Positions 37,978 through 50,836 of a stretch of 64,000 nucleotides of DNA are shown here, piece by piece. A program made the translations under genes and the position numbers. The stretch covers positions 1,060,254 through 1,124,253 of the forward strand of contig VZRS01012612.1 of assembly GCA_013398055.1 (NCBI GenBank), written 5' to 3'. The stretch is from Ifrita kowaldi. Its lineage: Eukaryota; Chordata; Aves; Passeriformes; Cinclosomatidae. Under the pieces are notes generated by a model. It was not told where the DNA came from. It was given only the letters and a program-made list of their open reading frames with translations, and did not search any database. Positions within the stretch are counted from its first letter, which is position 1; each line of letters opens with the position of its first letter.

Positions 37978-38705
37978 CGTGTGGGGGGTGGGGGGACAGG
38001 GAGAGGTGACAGGGGTTAGGTGGAAGCATATCAGCCATCCAAGGGTCCCAAAGACATCTCGTTGCTCCCCTCCATCTGGTCTGCTGGTGATGAGGGTCCC
38101 CCGTCGCCGCCATGGCCACGCCGCCATACACCACCACATGCCACACACGCCGCCACACGCCGAAGAGTAAAGAATCCCGTGGATTAATATACACTTTGGG
38201 CCGGGTGGGAATGCCCATGTGTCTTCCCTTGCAGGGGCTAGCTTGACACACCGTCCCTTGCAACACTGAGGCTCTGTTGCATCATCTCTGGTGCTCTGGT
38301 GCAGGGTCTGGGGACCCGTTTGAGGGGGCCCCTGTGATGGGCCATGTCACCCCCTTCTGCTGTGGATAAGCTTCCCTCCCCCCTCCCGAGTGAGGACCTC
38401 TCAGGTGGGCTCCTCTGGACAGAGTAGGATGGGCACTCACTGCACCTCTGACCAGAGGCTTTTCCAAGATACCTAAAGCCTCTCTCCCTCCACCCTTTCT
38501 GGTTCGAGGGTCTGTTCGAGCCTGGCAGCTGATAGCCCTGGGGCTGTGGTCTCCACCTTGGAGCTGTTAAGCTTGTGCTCCGTGAATGTTCCTAGCCCTG
38601 AGTTGTTGCTTTATCTTATCTTCATCAGCGAGCAGTGTAAGGCCTCACTCAGGGCTCCATTCAGGATGCGTTGGTCTTCTCTGCAGCTTTTGTAATACAG
38701 TTTTA
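37978..38705. other. GC-rich, CpG-bearing block, possible unrecognised repeat
   Basis: Composition rises sharply after the purine tract, with GCCGCC-type clusters at 38103-38163 and many C-runs. It returns to AT-rich DNA after about 38.7 kb. On the minus strand a TATA-like GTATATTAAT lies near 38182-38191, downstream of which follow the CpG cluster, the CTTT tract and TTAAATAAAATAC, an AATAAA-like signal near 37748-37758. This order would fit an LTR or other retroelement on the minus strand. I cannot name a family. Confidence 0.35.
37981..38015 (+). other. G-quadruplex-capable G-rich segment
   Basis: Four G-runs (37983-37988, 37990-37995, 37999-38001, 38012-38015) separated by loops of 1, 3 and 10 bases, directly after the purine tract. 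Confidence 0.7.
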
Positions 38706-41230
38706 AAAGTCCTTCAAGAAAATGTTTAAGTCATAAATCATAATATTTCCGTCTCTGACACCCATGTAGTCTGTGCTGGAATAACTCCATTCAGGGAGTC
38801 CCAGGAGGGATGAGAGCCCCATCAGGGATTCTTTCTCTCCCATTTTAACTCATTATTCTCATAAGTAGGAAAAAAAGTTTGACAGATACCGTAAGTATCA
38901 CACAAAACCAGATTGTTCACACAAATCACTTGGAATTACTTAGATTTCAAATAATGCTTGGGAACAGTGGGCTATTGTTCTGAAATTCATGTCAGAATAA
39001 AACAGTCCTTAACACCACTGTACTGCTCTAGAGAGTGACACTTAGAGGGACTTGCTCTACAAACTACCATGCCTTGTAATTCTGCCTTCTGTGCCACTGA
39101 GTCTCCCACTAATTCAAAGGACTCAGCACAACTCAGCGGGATAAGCAAGGCCAGCTGGTAATGATGTGAGTAAAAATAGCAGTGAGCAATGCCCCCCTCT
39201 CCATTTTGGGCACACCCTTGCCCAGTTCTCAGAAGAGGCTGAAAACCACCCGCTACCAGGCCCCATACCTGCTTTTGAAAAATGCAGCAAGTCACATTCT
39301 CCTGAACCAACAAGGTTGTGCAGAGCCCAGACCCAGTGCCCCCTTCAGACAGCACACAGATGTGCCTCATGAGGCTACCACACACCTGAAGAAGGGACAG
39401 GACCCTGGAGGCACCTGAGCCTCCCTTTGCTGCATCAGCCCTCCATCACCCATGGCTGGGTTTTCTTTGCTTTCATTCTCAGTTTACAGTATATTTCTTG
39501 CATAAAAAATGTTCTTACCTAAGAGCTTTATATATAATGTCCATATGCAAAGGACTCTACCTCACCATGTTTGACAAAGCTGCTGACAGTAGGCAATAAA
39601 AGGAGATTAGAGTGTTACAAAGAACAGATATGTCACTGCCACCACTTTTCTGGAGTATGAGAATGCATAGCCAAAGCCTTACTCTTCAATAATCTCTCAA
39701 GCAGATTGTTCCCTCTAACCTATTATGTAACCTAGAAAAAATTAACTATGTCGTTGATGTGGAGGCACTAGAAGAATCACCCTCTGCTGCCCTGGGATTC
39801 CTCCTCAGGGAATTTGAGGAGGCTTTTGTGCCAGTAATGCCTACTGCAGGGATGGGGGAGGAAAAAGAAGGGCTTGAATATTAGGTGGCTCAGATAAACA
39901 TGTTCCTGGAGAGGCTTTTCTTATCACTATAGTCTGATAGAATAGATTTTACAAATGAGAGATAGCAGGGAGGGAGAAAGTCAGACCATGATCCCTACCA
40001 CCGACACCCCTGCAACTACAGATATAACGGATATAATTTTCAAGAGAGCATGAATAAGTATGGTACAAAAAAATACATCTTTCAGTTTGGCTAAGTTTGT
40101 TCTATACAAGGCCTCTCATAAACACTGCCTAGCTTCCAATAGATACAGCTTTACTGTAAATTTTTTTGTTCCTAAGACATTTGTGCACATACCTCTGCCA
40201 CCTGATTTGAGACAGATGCTCTGATGTCTGTACCTTTGTCTCTGCTGATAACTCTTAGCAACACTTCAGGTGTTTTCCTGGCTGAGGCTGGAGAAGCTCC
40301 TGAACACCCACTGTCTTGGCAGATGAATTCACTTGCTGTCTCACCTGCTAGGCCTGGCCCAGAGGCATTTTGGAGAACACCAGCTGCTTTGAGCCTCTGC
40401 AAAACCCCACCACAGAAGTGTTGCAGAGGAGACCACCTTTCCCATGCTTGGTTCCCCTCATGAATGAAAAAGACCTGAAAACCCGTAGGTATATTGACTC
40501 TTTGGTAAATGCTTGAACCAGGACGTGCCCCAGATTATCTCCCTGGGTCAAAATTGCATGGTGGCACACATATTACCTCCAGTGGTTATCTAAGGGGTGA
40601 AACACACACATCCTCATTGCCTCAGCTGCATGTCTAAGGTATCATACCCTCTGTCTCCTCCTTAGCTAGATGGAAGCTGTCACTAGCAGATTTCCTACTC
40701 TTCACATAAGCAGCAAAGAACCTAATATTTATAATGCAAACAAAATTGTATGTGCCACTGCCCTGCTTTCCAAAAGTGCTTCTGTATGTGCTATGATTAA
40801 TTCCATGTATCTGTAATTTGAAAAATTAGAGTTGAGTTGTGAAATTTGTCCAAAAAAAAGAGAAAAAACTCTGGGCTTTGCACTGAGGGTATTGTATTAT
40901 TGTAACTGAAGATGAAAAAACGTCAGTTGGGTTAGTAAGGACAGCCAGATATAGCTACAAGTCTTCCATGCAAAAGAAGGCCAATGCTCCTCTAAAATTC
41001 TTGAACCTTTCTTTTGCTTCTTTCACTAGGAAAGCAAAAGAAAACATGAGAATTCAAAAAGTGCATCTAAATTCACAGTGAGATGAAATCCAGAATTGCC
41101 TCACTTTATAGCTGATCACTGGAAAATAAGCTGAAATAACAGTATTTGGAATAAAAATAAGTATTGAAATAGGCAGTATGGAGTGAACTTTCCCTTTTTT
41201 CTTACTATCTCAGAAATAAGATACTTTACT
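38706..41230. other. Intergenic unique sequence
   Basis: No gene or recognised repeat. Ordinary AT-rich sequence. Confidence 0.6.
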
Positions 41231-41329
41231 GACACGCTGGCCGGGGCGGCGAGCCTCGGGAGCTCCGCCACGCTCCCTGGGATCGGCCTTGTGCCCTGCC
41301 TGCAGACACGAAGTTGAGCCGACTGCGTN
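41231..41329. other. CpG-dense 98-bp patch ending in an ambiguous base
   Basis: Eleven CpG dinucleotides in 98 bp, set between AT-rich flanks with almost none. The last base is N (41329). It is open in at least one minus-strand frame, but too short to identify. It may be a misjoined or contaminating read end, a fragment of a promoter or first exon, or a retrocopy scrap. Confidence 0.85.
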
Positions 41330-41975
41330 TTACAAAGTGGTTGTTGCCTTTCAAGGAAAATCAGGTTCCAGCATTGCCATCTCTTAGCAGACTTAGCAGA
41401 AAATCCCTCACAGGAACATCCAGCAAAGCAATCTGACTGTTTTCCAGCAGAGATAACACATGTTAATGGGGCAGTGCTCTCAGAAATACTGAGAGCAGGT
41501 TGTATGCCCTGCTTTTATGAAAGATACCTTTCAATCACACAGCTTCCTTTCATGCTGCTTTGGCCATGGCAGTCAACTGAAAATCGTGCCAAATGGATTA
41601 GAAGAATAGAGTGACATAGATCCAACCTGAGAAGTGACTTTTTGAGCTATTTGGCAAGAAATGGAAGGTAGAACTGTAAAGACAACTGAATTTAATCTTT
41701 CAAAGTTGTAATTATAAATAATGAGTGCACTTTGAAAATGGAAAATACTTTGAGGGAATCATCTGTCAAAGGAGGAAGAGAAGAGTGACCCAGCAAGAGC
41801 ACAGGTCTCAGTGAGTTACCAAAAAATGAAAATAAGGGCAGGAGGATACAAATAACAAATATCTAAAAGACACTGACAAAGAGAAAGGGAACTACTTTTT
41901 CTCATTTGTCCTTGTTCCTTCCATCTAATTGCCTTTTTACACTGACTTGCTTGCTGGGCTGTCTCCTTTCCTGGG
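41330..41975. other. Intergenic unique sequence
   Basis: No gene or recognised repeat. Confidence 0.6.
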
Positions 41976-42596
41976 CAATGTGCCCGGGTGGCCAAGAAGG
42001 CCAATGGCACCTGGCTTGTATCAGCAACAGTGTGGCCAGCAGGACCAGGGCAGGGATTGTTCCCCTTGGCACTGGTGAGGCCACAGCTTGAGTCCTGTGT
42101 CCAGTTCTGGGCCCCTCAATTCAGAAAGGACATTGAGGGGCTGGAGTGTGTCCAGAGAAGAGCAACAGAGCTGGGGAAGAGTCTGGAGCACAAGTCCTGT
42201 GAGGAGCAGCTGAGGGAGCTGGGGGTGTTTAGCCTGGAGAAAAGGAGGCTCAGGGGAGACCTTATCACTCCCTACAACTTCCTGACAGGAGGCTGTAGCC
42301 TGCTGGGAGTTGGTCTCTTCCCCATGTAACAAGGAATAGGACAAGAGAAACTGGACTCAAGTTGTGCCAGTGGAGGTTTAGATTGGATGTAAGGAAAAAA
42401 TTATTTGAAAAGATTGTCAAGCATTGGAACAGGCTGCCCAGGGAAGTGTTGGAGTCACCATCACAGAAGGTATTTAGAAGCTGTGTGTCTGTGGCCGCTG
42501 GGGACATAGTTCAATGGTGGACTTGGCAGTGCTGGGTAAATGGTTGGACTGGATGATCATATAGGTCTTTTCCAACCTAAATGATTGTATGATTCT
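41976..42596 (+). mobile_element. CR1 LINE 3' fragment, about 620 bp
   Basis: Longest recognisable CR1 copy here. It starts at CAATGTGCCCGGGTGGCCAA, inside ORF2. It passes GTGTGGCCAGCAGGACCAGG, the GTCCAGAGAAGAGCAACAGAGCTGG block and GGTTTAGATTGGATG, then the C-terminal H-W-N-R-L-P-R-E-V motif at 42423-42450. It ends GGTTGGACTGGATGATCAT...CCAACCTAAATGATTGTATGATTCT. Frameshifted and truncated, so not active. Confidence 0.95.
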
Positions 42597-43935
42597 AATT
42601 ATCTGATTTTTTTTACTGTTGTTTTTTCTCTTGATGCCAGGAAAGTGAACCATAGAAATATAAGATACTAAAATCATGCCAGAAATACAAATCTGGTAAA
42701 CAGTGTGATGGAATCTACAAGAGAAGTGAAAACACAAACATATAAATAATGTTGTATATAATATAGATAACATTATGTAAATAATAGAAATTATATGCAG
42801 TATAAAAAATGGATATATATGTGTAGTTTTGGTCATTAAATTATAGACTAGAAATAGAAAATTATTGAAATGAAGCTATTACCAGAATTCAAATGAACCA
42901 CACTCACAGATGTATAAAGCTTTCTTTCCAGTGCATATTTGAGAAGAATATCACTAAATAAATCAGAACTGTGAGGTGCCTGCAAGCAAAGGCCCATTTA
43001 TCATGGCAGGACTTAGAAACCAGAACATCAGTGATAACCTCTGGAGACAGTTCAAAATAAATGAATAAATAGAACCAATCCATATGCTTTTGTTCAAATG
43101 TGAACCTTGCAGTGTTAAATAACTCAGGGTCAGTAAAAATCAGTGATTCCCATCTTAGTGTGTTTTCAGGGGAAATCTGTGCGAGTTCTGGGCGGGGACC
43201 CTCAGGCGATTGGGAGGAATTCATGTTAGCACAGCTTGGTCCATCATGTGCACTGCTGAAGTGCTGGAAAGGGAGGAATAATGACCCCTGAGGAAAAGAG
43301 GTTCGAGGGGAGGAGGGATGGCATTGGGGATGCAATACTGGGAGGGCCAGAGGTCTGCTAAAGTATCAGAACTCATATCAGACAGCTGCTTGTGCCTACT
43401 GAGAAGTGCTGAACTGCCCTGGTGGATGTGTGTACGGGTTTTCCCCAGGGGGATCTCTCAGCAGCTGTGCTCTGCAGTGATGCCTGGGTGAGTTGGCAGA
43501 CAGGGAAGGGATGAAGTTTGCTACCAGCACAAACAATTCAGTCTCTTTATGAAGGTGAACAGGGTAAGACATGTTCTTACTTTTAAATTAGGAAAGGAGT
43601 TTTAATTCCAGTAAAACTGTTACTCAATCTTTCACTAATCTTTACCAGATTCATCTTAAAAACAAACCCAGGCATTCCTGGGTTCCAACATAGGGAAATC
43701 TGTCCTTGTTCTCCACTACCCACACATGCTGGTTTCTCATTTCAGTGTAAAATGAGAAATAGAGTATGATTTCATTTCACAAGAGCATTATTTTTTCTTA
43801 GGAAAATCAAGAGACATCAGAAAGACCAAATAGGATAAAAACAACCAGGGACAATACCACTTCAAAGCCAGGAAGAAAAGTTACAGCACAGGTGGAAAGA
43901 GAGGCAGACAGTTAAAACTCTCCAAAGCTGAGTCC
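42597..43935. other. Intergenic sequence
   Basis: AT-rich with no gene. The last hundred bases before 43.94 kb may already be diverged CR1. Confidence 0.5.
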
Positions 43936-44445
43936 AGTGAGGGACATAATGCAATGGGCTTTTTCAACTGTATCACCAAGAAAAGAAAGGCAGGATAAAT
44001 ATGGGCCTGCTGAGGAATTGTACAGGAGACCTGGTGACAGAGGAAGTGGGAAAAGCCAAGCTTGATGCCTTCTTTCCTTGGTCTTCATGGGTAAAACCAG
44101 TCTTCAGGAATCCCAGGTTCCCAGGGCCAGTGGGAAGGCCTAGAGCAAGGAAGACTTACCCTCCGTGAAGGAGGACCAGGTCAGGTATCATTTCAAGGAA
44201 CTGGACCCACACAAGTCCATGGGACCTGATCCGATGCAGCCATCAGCGCTGAGGGCATTGACCAATGCCATTGTAAGGTCACTCCTGACCATCTTTGGAA
44301 GGTCATGGCAACTGGGAGAGCATCCTGAGGACTAGAAGAAAACAAATGTGAGTCTTGTCTTCAAGCAGATAAGAAGGAGGATTCAGAGAATTACAGGCTG
44401 GACAGACACACCTTCATCTCTGGGAAGGCAATGAAAAAAAGACAG
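43936..44445 (+). mobile_element. CR1 LINE ORF2 (reverse transcriptase region) remnant
   Basis: Non-functional CR1 coding DNA. Recognisable pieces include GGGCTTTTTCAACTGTATCA, the GACCTGGTGACAGAGGAAGTGGG block, GATGCCTTCTTTCC...TTCATGGG, CCACACAAGTCCATGGGACC (coding the S-M-G-P-D entry to the RT domain) and GGAGGATTCAGAGAATTACAGG (the region before the N-Y-R-P motif). Several frameshifts and stops break it. Confidence 0.82.
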
Positions 44446-44560
44446 TGTCCTTAATACCTTCTTTGCCTTGATCTTTTCTAGTAAAACCAGACCTTAGAAA
44501 TACCTGGGATTGGATGTGGCTTCCTCCTCAAAGGTAAAAGGAACTATAGAAGACCTAATA
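44446..44560 (+). mobile_element. Second CR1 ORF2 remnant in tandem
   Basis: ACCTTCTTTGCCTTGATCTT...GTAAAACCAGACCTTAGAAA repeats, about 390 bp downstream, the part of CR1 ORF2 found near 44068-44120. It is therefore a separate copy or a duplicated piece in the same orientation. Confidence 0.65.
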
Positions 44561-47500
44561 TTACACCAAGTAAATGGTAACTGTAGTGTCCATGTCTGAA
44601 GTATAAATAAATATTTAAATTGAGGAAACAAAAGGTTGTATAATGAATATTTTTAAAGATAACTTGAACAAGTATGAAAATGTATCATATCACACTGACT
44701 TTTCAGGATAGAGGCATAATTCTATTCCACTCCACCCAGTCAGTCCCTTAGAATTTACACTCATATATATACTTTTTTTTTTTAATCTAAATATAATATA
44801 ATGTATAGGAAACTTTGTGCTTCAGGGCATTAAATGAGCACCATGGAAAAGAAATCCCTGGCCTCTACCTGAATTTACTGTTATTAGTTCTGCTGAAAAA
44901 TGCACATTTGTTTTTTCCTGCAACCATTATTTACCCTTTGTCAATTTTGTCAAACTCTCCAAATTACAGCAGATTATCATCACTATTACACCCGTATTTC
45001 TTCTAAATGCTCGTGCAGACAAGGCAACCACACAACTCTGATGCAGTAACAATAACTTTGAGCAGGGCCAGCACGCTGCCTTTGCAGTCTGAGACCTCTG
45101 AAATTTGTGTGGTCTGAGATGACCCCTTGGGCAAGGTCAGCAGAATCTCAGCCACTTGCTTCCCAACCAGCTTAGCCAGTAAGCAGATTATGGAAGCACT
45201 TGGAGAGTTTCTGAGTGTTTAACCCAATGAGAGCCCTTCTGTGTTTTGCACTGCCCAGCCCATGATGATGTGCTAGGCTGCAGAGGCCATTCCATTTTTG
45301 ACAGTGCTCGGTGCTGAACTATTATCTGCCAGAAAAGCTGGTTAATAGGGAACCATCCAAGATTATTTGTTTATAAGCCAGCTCATACATGATGAACTCT
45401 ACTCTGTCACTTTCTAAATCCATACGTCTTTCGTCATCATTCATTGTAAAGAGGAAAAGCCAAGTTAGCTATGTATCTGTCAACAACTGTTTCACCTTGC
45501 CTGCCCCTGCATTAAGAAACACCTATTGAATGCAAAGATTTTTTTCACAAACAAAATGAATGTTCAAAACCTCATGCAATACTTCTTTTCTTTATTTTTA
45601 GAATAGGCAATACGAATTTTATTATATTTATATTTAGGATGGGTGATAACACTATGATTTTTACCATTGAATGACTGCAGTTTTATCTACCTGTTTATGA
45701 AGCTGAAAAATGTAATGGGAAACTCTAACAGACTGACAGATCACACCTGGGTAATTTCCAAGGTGTTCCAGTTCTGCCACTCCTCCCTGTGCCCTCCCAC
45801 TCCATGTGTCACTGTAGTACTCTTCCACTCTGCTCTACCCTCCCACGCAAATCCTTTTGACTGATGGGGAGTCCAGTGGGTTATCCAAGGTGTTTCCTTC
45901 AGCATCCTCGTGGGCTTCGGATGTGCCCATCATCTTCAGCACTGCCTGTATGTGTCCATGCTCCTGCCAGTGAATTTCCCACTCCCTGATGTTCACAGAA
46001 TGGTTTGTTGCTGCCTTCTCCTTGTTTCTTTTCCCCCATTTCTGCTCTTCTTTTCACCACACTTGCCTCCCTTTCTCCACCCAGTCTCCTCCCAAACAAG
46101 CTACCTGGTTATCCCTGTTTTGCTACATTTATTTCCAAATGCCTGACACCACTACATGTGCAATCTCAGCATTAAATGTCATTAATGATATGGTTTCCTA
46201 GGCACAGCTGCCCTCACAAGGCTCAGTTCCCCAAAAGATCTTGAATTCCCCTTGAATTATCTTTTTCATCCTAGTTTCAGTTGGCTTGTCTTGAATGCTT
46301 TCTTAGACACGACGTCTTGCCTGTGTCTCGATTCCCCTATTCAGCTTCAGGTAAGCTCAAGCACTGTCTTGTCCCATATAAAGCTTCTCCTGTAACCTGT
46401 TTTTCTCACCTTTTTTTTTGTGTTCATGGCATATCCTGCTCTCCCTTCCCTTCCCAGTCACAAGCCATTAGCCTGAACCTGTCCTTGGGACACCGTCCTG
46501 CTTCCTGCAGAGGCACCATCTCAACACCATCCTTGTCCTCTGCAACCCACAAGGCTTTCCTGGTGTTGGAGGGACACCCAGTCTGAGCACCGTGCCAGTC
46601 CGGGCAGCGAGGCAGAGGCAGGGCAACGGGGCAGATACAACCTCCTATTGACTGGAGGCTACACAAAATGTCCCTGGCACTCAGGTCTGTCCAGATCTGT
46701 CACTGCTGGAGGGGGATTTACCTGCATCAAAGTTTGTGCTTGAACAGATGCACATGCTGCTGCTTTGTTTCAGGGAGGAAACAAATTTTTTGGGTGATAC
46801 ACCTTTGCTGAGGGTTGTCCAAACCTGGGTTTGGCTAAAAAGGGGAGTAAGAAAACCAAAGCATTTTGCTGCATTACTTGACACCTGATGGGGAAAATGC
46901 AATTTTCCTTTCTAAGTATCTGGGAAAGGTATTTTCTATTGGAAGGTATTTTGCTCAGAGGTGATAAATCTTTTATTGTAGTAATTTTAGTAGGAACACA
47001 AGTTTTAGGAGACGTCTCTTGTCCCTGCAGCAGGTCAGTTCCCCTCTCAGGCACTGGCTGCAAATTCAAGACAAGCAATTTTGTAAACACGAAAATAGGA
47101 TGTTATGATCATGACACCTGATGAAAGAGTAGAGGAAAACACAGAAGAAACCTGGGCTTCCATAAGTGCAGCAATTAAAAACAGGTGGTGATGTTTCACT
47201 ACAAAACCACAGATGAACAGGACTTCCTTTTTATTCCTATCATTTATAAAACATTTTATGAAGACAGCTGGCCAGTGTGAAAGGAATCACTTTTTCCATT
47301 GATTGATCTTTCTTCCCAACACCTAAACTAGATGAAATGCCAGTTGAGCAGAAAAGCCTGAGTAAGCATTTTCCGTGTAAGAGGTTTTTTTGTATTATCT
47401 GGTATCAATAAAGACCTGATTATGCGCTTACCTGATACCAGTAAAGATCTGATCATATTCTTTCCTGATCTCTACTTCATAGGAAACATTTTTAAAGGTT

Positions 47501-50500
47501 ATCATTGCTCGTGTCAGTGACATTTCTGCTAAGCTCCATGCCTCTCCTGCTCCTTCCTTTGCTGCCATGGCTGCATTCCCTGTAGTCTTATCTAAAAGGT
47601 CCTTCTGTGTTGTTTCTAGTTCCATAATCTACTGTGGTAACAAACCATGGACAAGGGTAGTATTTATGGAGGTAGTTGGAAGAAGGAGATCCATTAAAAG
47701 CCATTTTAAAAGGAAGATGGTCCCATTGCTTTAAAAAAAGATATCAAGACCATGGAGCTGTAACCGCCTTGGAAGGTGTATTTTCACTTTTAAAGCAGAT
47801 GTCTCTGTTGTTATTTAATTAGGAATAAACTGGAATAGCTGGATGCTATGGGAAATCTGCTGCAAAAGCAGATGTCAGCCAAACTGTTCTAGTTCATGCA
47901 AAGCACTTGCAAACTCCAGAGGGTTATGGCCTCTTTTAGTTAAACCACAGAGCCCGTAACATGTAGTGCTTATTGTTTATTTAACACAACTCGTGTAAAG
48001 CAACTTATCAAGGAACGCTGAGATTGTCCCATTCCCTGGCTTGTCTTGTCCTTCCCTCAAGAATTCAAGGGTGTTCTGCTCTTTTTTGATATGCAAAATC
48101 AGGCACAATCAGGTTAGTACCTTATTAGCACTAAGCGCATTTTCAGTCGAAAAGAAATGTAATGCAAACATTACATTTTTCCACAGGTTTGGAGAAAATA
48201 ATAAGCACAGCTGAGACCTTCAAAGTTCTTGTAATACCAAATTGCTTTGACTGGCCTTTCATTTTATGCTGAAATGAGTTTTTTTTTACTAAGAGATGGA
48301 ACTTCTAAAATGAGTCTAAACAGACTTTTTTTAATTTCCCTCCATCCCCAAAATCTTGCCCCACAGTGACTACAGCAAAGTTTTGGGCAATTGTAGTAGA
48401 GCAAGCAAGGAAGGAAGTGTGTCCCTGGAGGTCTGGGAGCTGTGACTGGTGCATTGGAGACGGACATGGAATAAAATATGCAGATCTGTTATCTTTTCCA
48501 GAGAAGACAGGATGTGGGTCCAGGATTATATAGCCTGCATTCAAGTAGCCTTCCCTAAATGTCCATTTGCAGTAACGAGATGCTTTGTTCATATAAGAAC
48601 ATTCATTTATTTATCTTAAATTGAGCTAAGCTACATCCCACTGTTAGTATGTTTCCTAAATTGAATAAAAGGCTAAAGGATGAATTCAGTTTTTGGACTG
48701 TAATTAACATCCACAGAATGATGACATTTATTTAGTGGTAATGCCAACTGATGAGGTGGGGGCATCTACAGAGTTGCTATGATCATGATGAAACCCTTAA
48801 TGTTGAAGGGTTGTAACCAATATTTAAACAATTGAGTACTGTGCTGTTTATGCCTTGTGGCTGCTCTGACCATGGTTTTCTTTAACAGAGCTTGTGCTTC
48901 AGGTGATTTGGGTTGTGAGAAAGCACATTGCTATTTTCAAGATGTGCCTGAACATCTGTTGGTCCCTCTGCCTACACAGCCAAGCAAACTTACCAGGGCA
49001 CCATTTATGGAAAGCTTCTGCTTCCTGCAAGTACATCTTTGAACCCAGCAATAAGGAGGGCTGACTTTACTCCAGGAATTTTGGTGAACTTGTGTCTTTC
49101 TAAATCATTTCAGTCTGGCTCCTCAGTAATGTGTGTAGGAGAAGCAACAGAGATTCAGAGGGGCCTGTCTAATTGCAGCCTAATTTTCTGTCTTGACAGC
49201 AGCAGCACTGAAATTCTCGGAGGGGTTTTTCCCATTTCTGTGTGCCTGTGCAAGGAGAGGCATTTCGCTCTGCCTCTCCCCCAGCGGCGCAGAGCTCCTG
49301 TCAGCCTCAGCAAAACAGCTGCTTCCCTGGAGAAACCACTCCTAGGCAAGAAAATACTGCTGTGGAGCAATAAGGCAACTGGCTTAAAATTGCATTTTTT
49401 TAACTTGAAAAATGTATGGGGTAAATATTTCACTCTGCATATAATTATTAATCTGTATTTCAGCTTTTCTTTAATGTATTTCTAGGCAAAGTAGGCATGA
49501 AAACAGGACTTTATATAACCCTGATGAAAGCATCTGTCAAGTAACAGGAAAGAAATAAGTACAAAAGACTTGTTAATAAAACAGTAAAACTATCTAGAGA
49601 CATAGCATTACAACGAGGGAGCTTAGTGCTCTAATTAACCATCTGCTTTTAGGATTGATTTCCTTTACCAACTGGCTTGATTGCTGGGGTGTCCCTGCGT
49701 GGCACTGAGCTGAGCCCCTAGATTTGCCTCAATCAGTCTTCCCTGGCCATGCAGGCACTGTCCTCCACACCAGCTGTCTCAGATGGTGCAAAACGGCCCC
49801 CAGAGCCATTGTTCTCATGCAGGAACACTCCAAAGAGGTGCCTCCTGCTCCAGGGGGAGCATGTCCCCTAAACTGGGGCCATTTCTACCTCGTCCATTCA
49901 CCTCCTTCACTAGGGTCTATGCTGAAACAGTAAATGACAGCCCCACTGTTTGGGAGAACAGGGAGGAGGAATAAAGTAACCTTCCTCCATCCACTGAAGA
50001 CATTTCCTTGGTTTAAGGATAGTGGCTACTGACTGGTTTATGACATGGAACAATAAATATTTTGGAGTTTTGATCCAGAGCATAACTGGAAGAATTTTGC
50101 AAATTTAAAGCTTTGTGAAGGACTCAGTCCCTGTGCCATTCAGCTCTGCTGAAACACCATCAGGCGTCCATTGCCCAATTTATTTTCCACGCATAACATG
50201 CTTTCACTGCAGATGAGCAGGTTTTCCTACTTTCTTTTTTGTTGTGTTTGTCTGCTTTCCCTGGCATGGTGTGCAGGAGAAGCAGAAACACCATTTCTAT
50301 CACCACAGGCATGAGGACCATGCTCACTGTTGCTTTCTTTTTACTGAAGATCTTTCATCAATCTAATGAAATAAGTCCCTGCAAATGTCAACCACTGGGA
50401 TCCGATGCTTGCAAAAGCGAACGTGCAGGAGCCTCCCCAGCAGGAAAGTAGGCAGCAGCGGGGGTGGCTGACCAGAGTCAATGTGCAGAGCTGCTGGGAA

Positions 50501-50836
50501 GCAGTGGCACAGGTTACACATACTGCCTCACCTGCCCTCACTGAACTCAGCCTTGTAAATCCAGAGGGCAAAGCTGAAACTATGGGAAAAGCTAATTAAA
50601 TGCAGCACACAATTAAAATCCCTCTAAAAATTTTTATGAGATTTGTGCGAAACAGTTTACTCATCCTTTTACTATTCTTCTGAGTTTCTTTATGAGGACA
50701 GACTGTTTAGGTGAGCTGAAAAACCACTGTGTAATGTAATCCCTGAGTCTGGGCAGTTAACCCTTTACATGCCAGTTTGATATGGTCTAAGCAGAGTGCT
50801 GAGCTGCTGCATGCATGCTCAGCTACACAGAGAGGA
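44561..50836. other. Intergenic unique sequence
   Basis: No supported gene. Contains a poly-T near 44773-44783 and the diverged tandem motif at 47397-47460. The remaining open frames are short and of unrelated composition. Confidence 0.6.
47397..47460. repeat. Diverged tandem/inverted repeat
   Basis: A unit reading CTGGTATCAATAAAGACCTG is followed about 35 bp on by a diverged direct copy reading CTGATACCAGTAAAGATCTG. Within these, CTGGTATC (47399-47406) and GATACCAG (47434-47441) are exact inverted repeats. Confidence 0.75.

Noticed and set aside
37720..38266. 142- and 171-codon minus-strand frames rich in Phe, Leu and Ser
   Set aside because: Artefact of translating the CTTT/CTCT side of the purine microsatellite.
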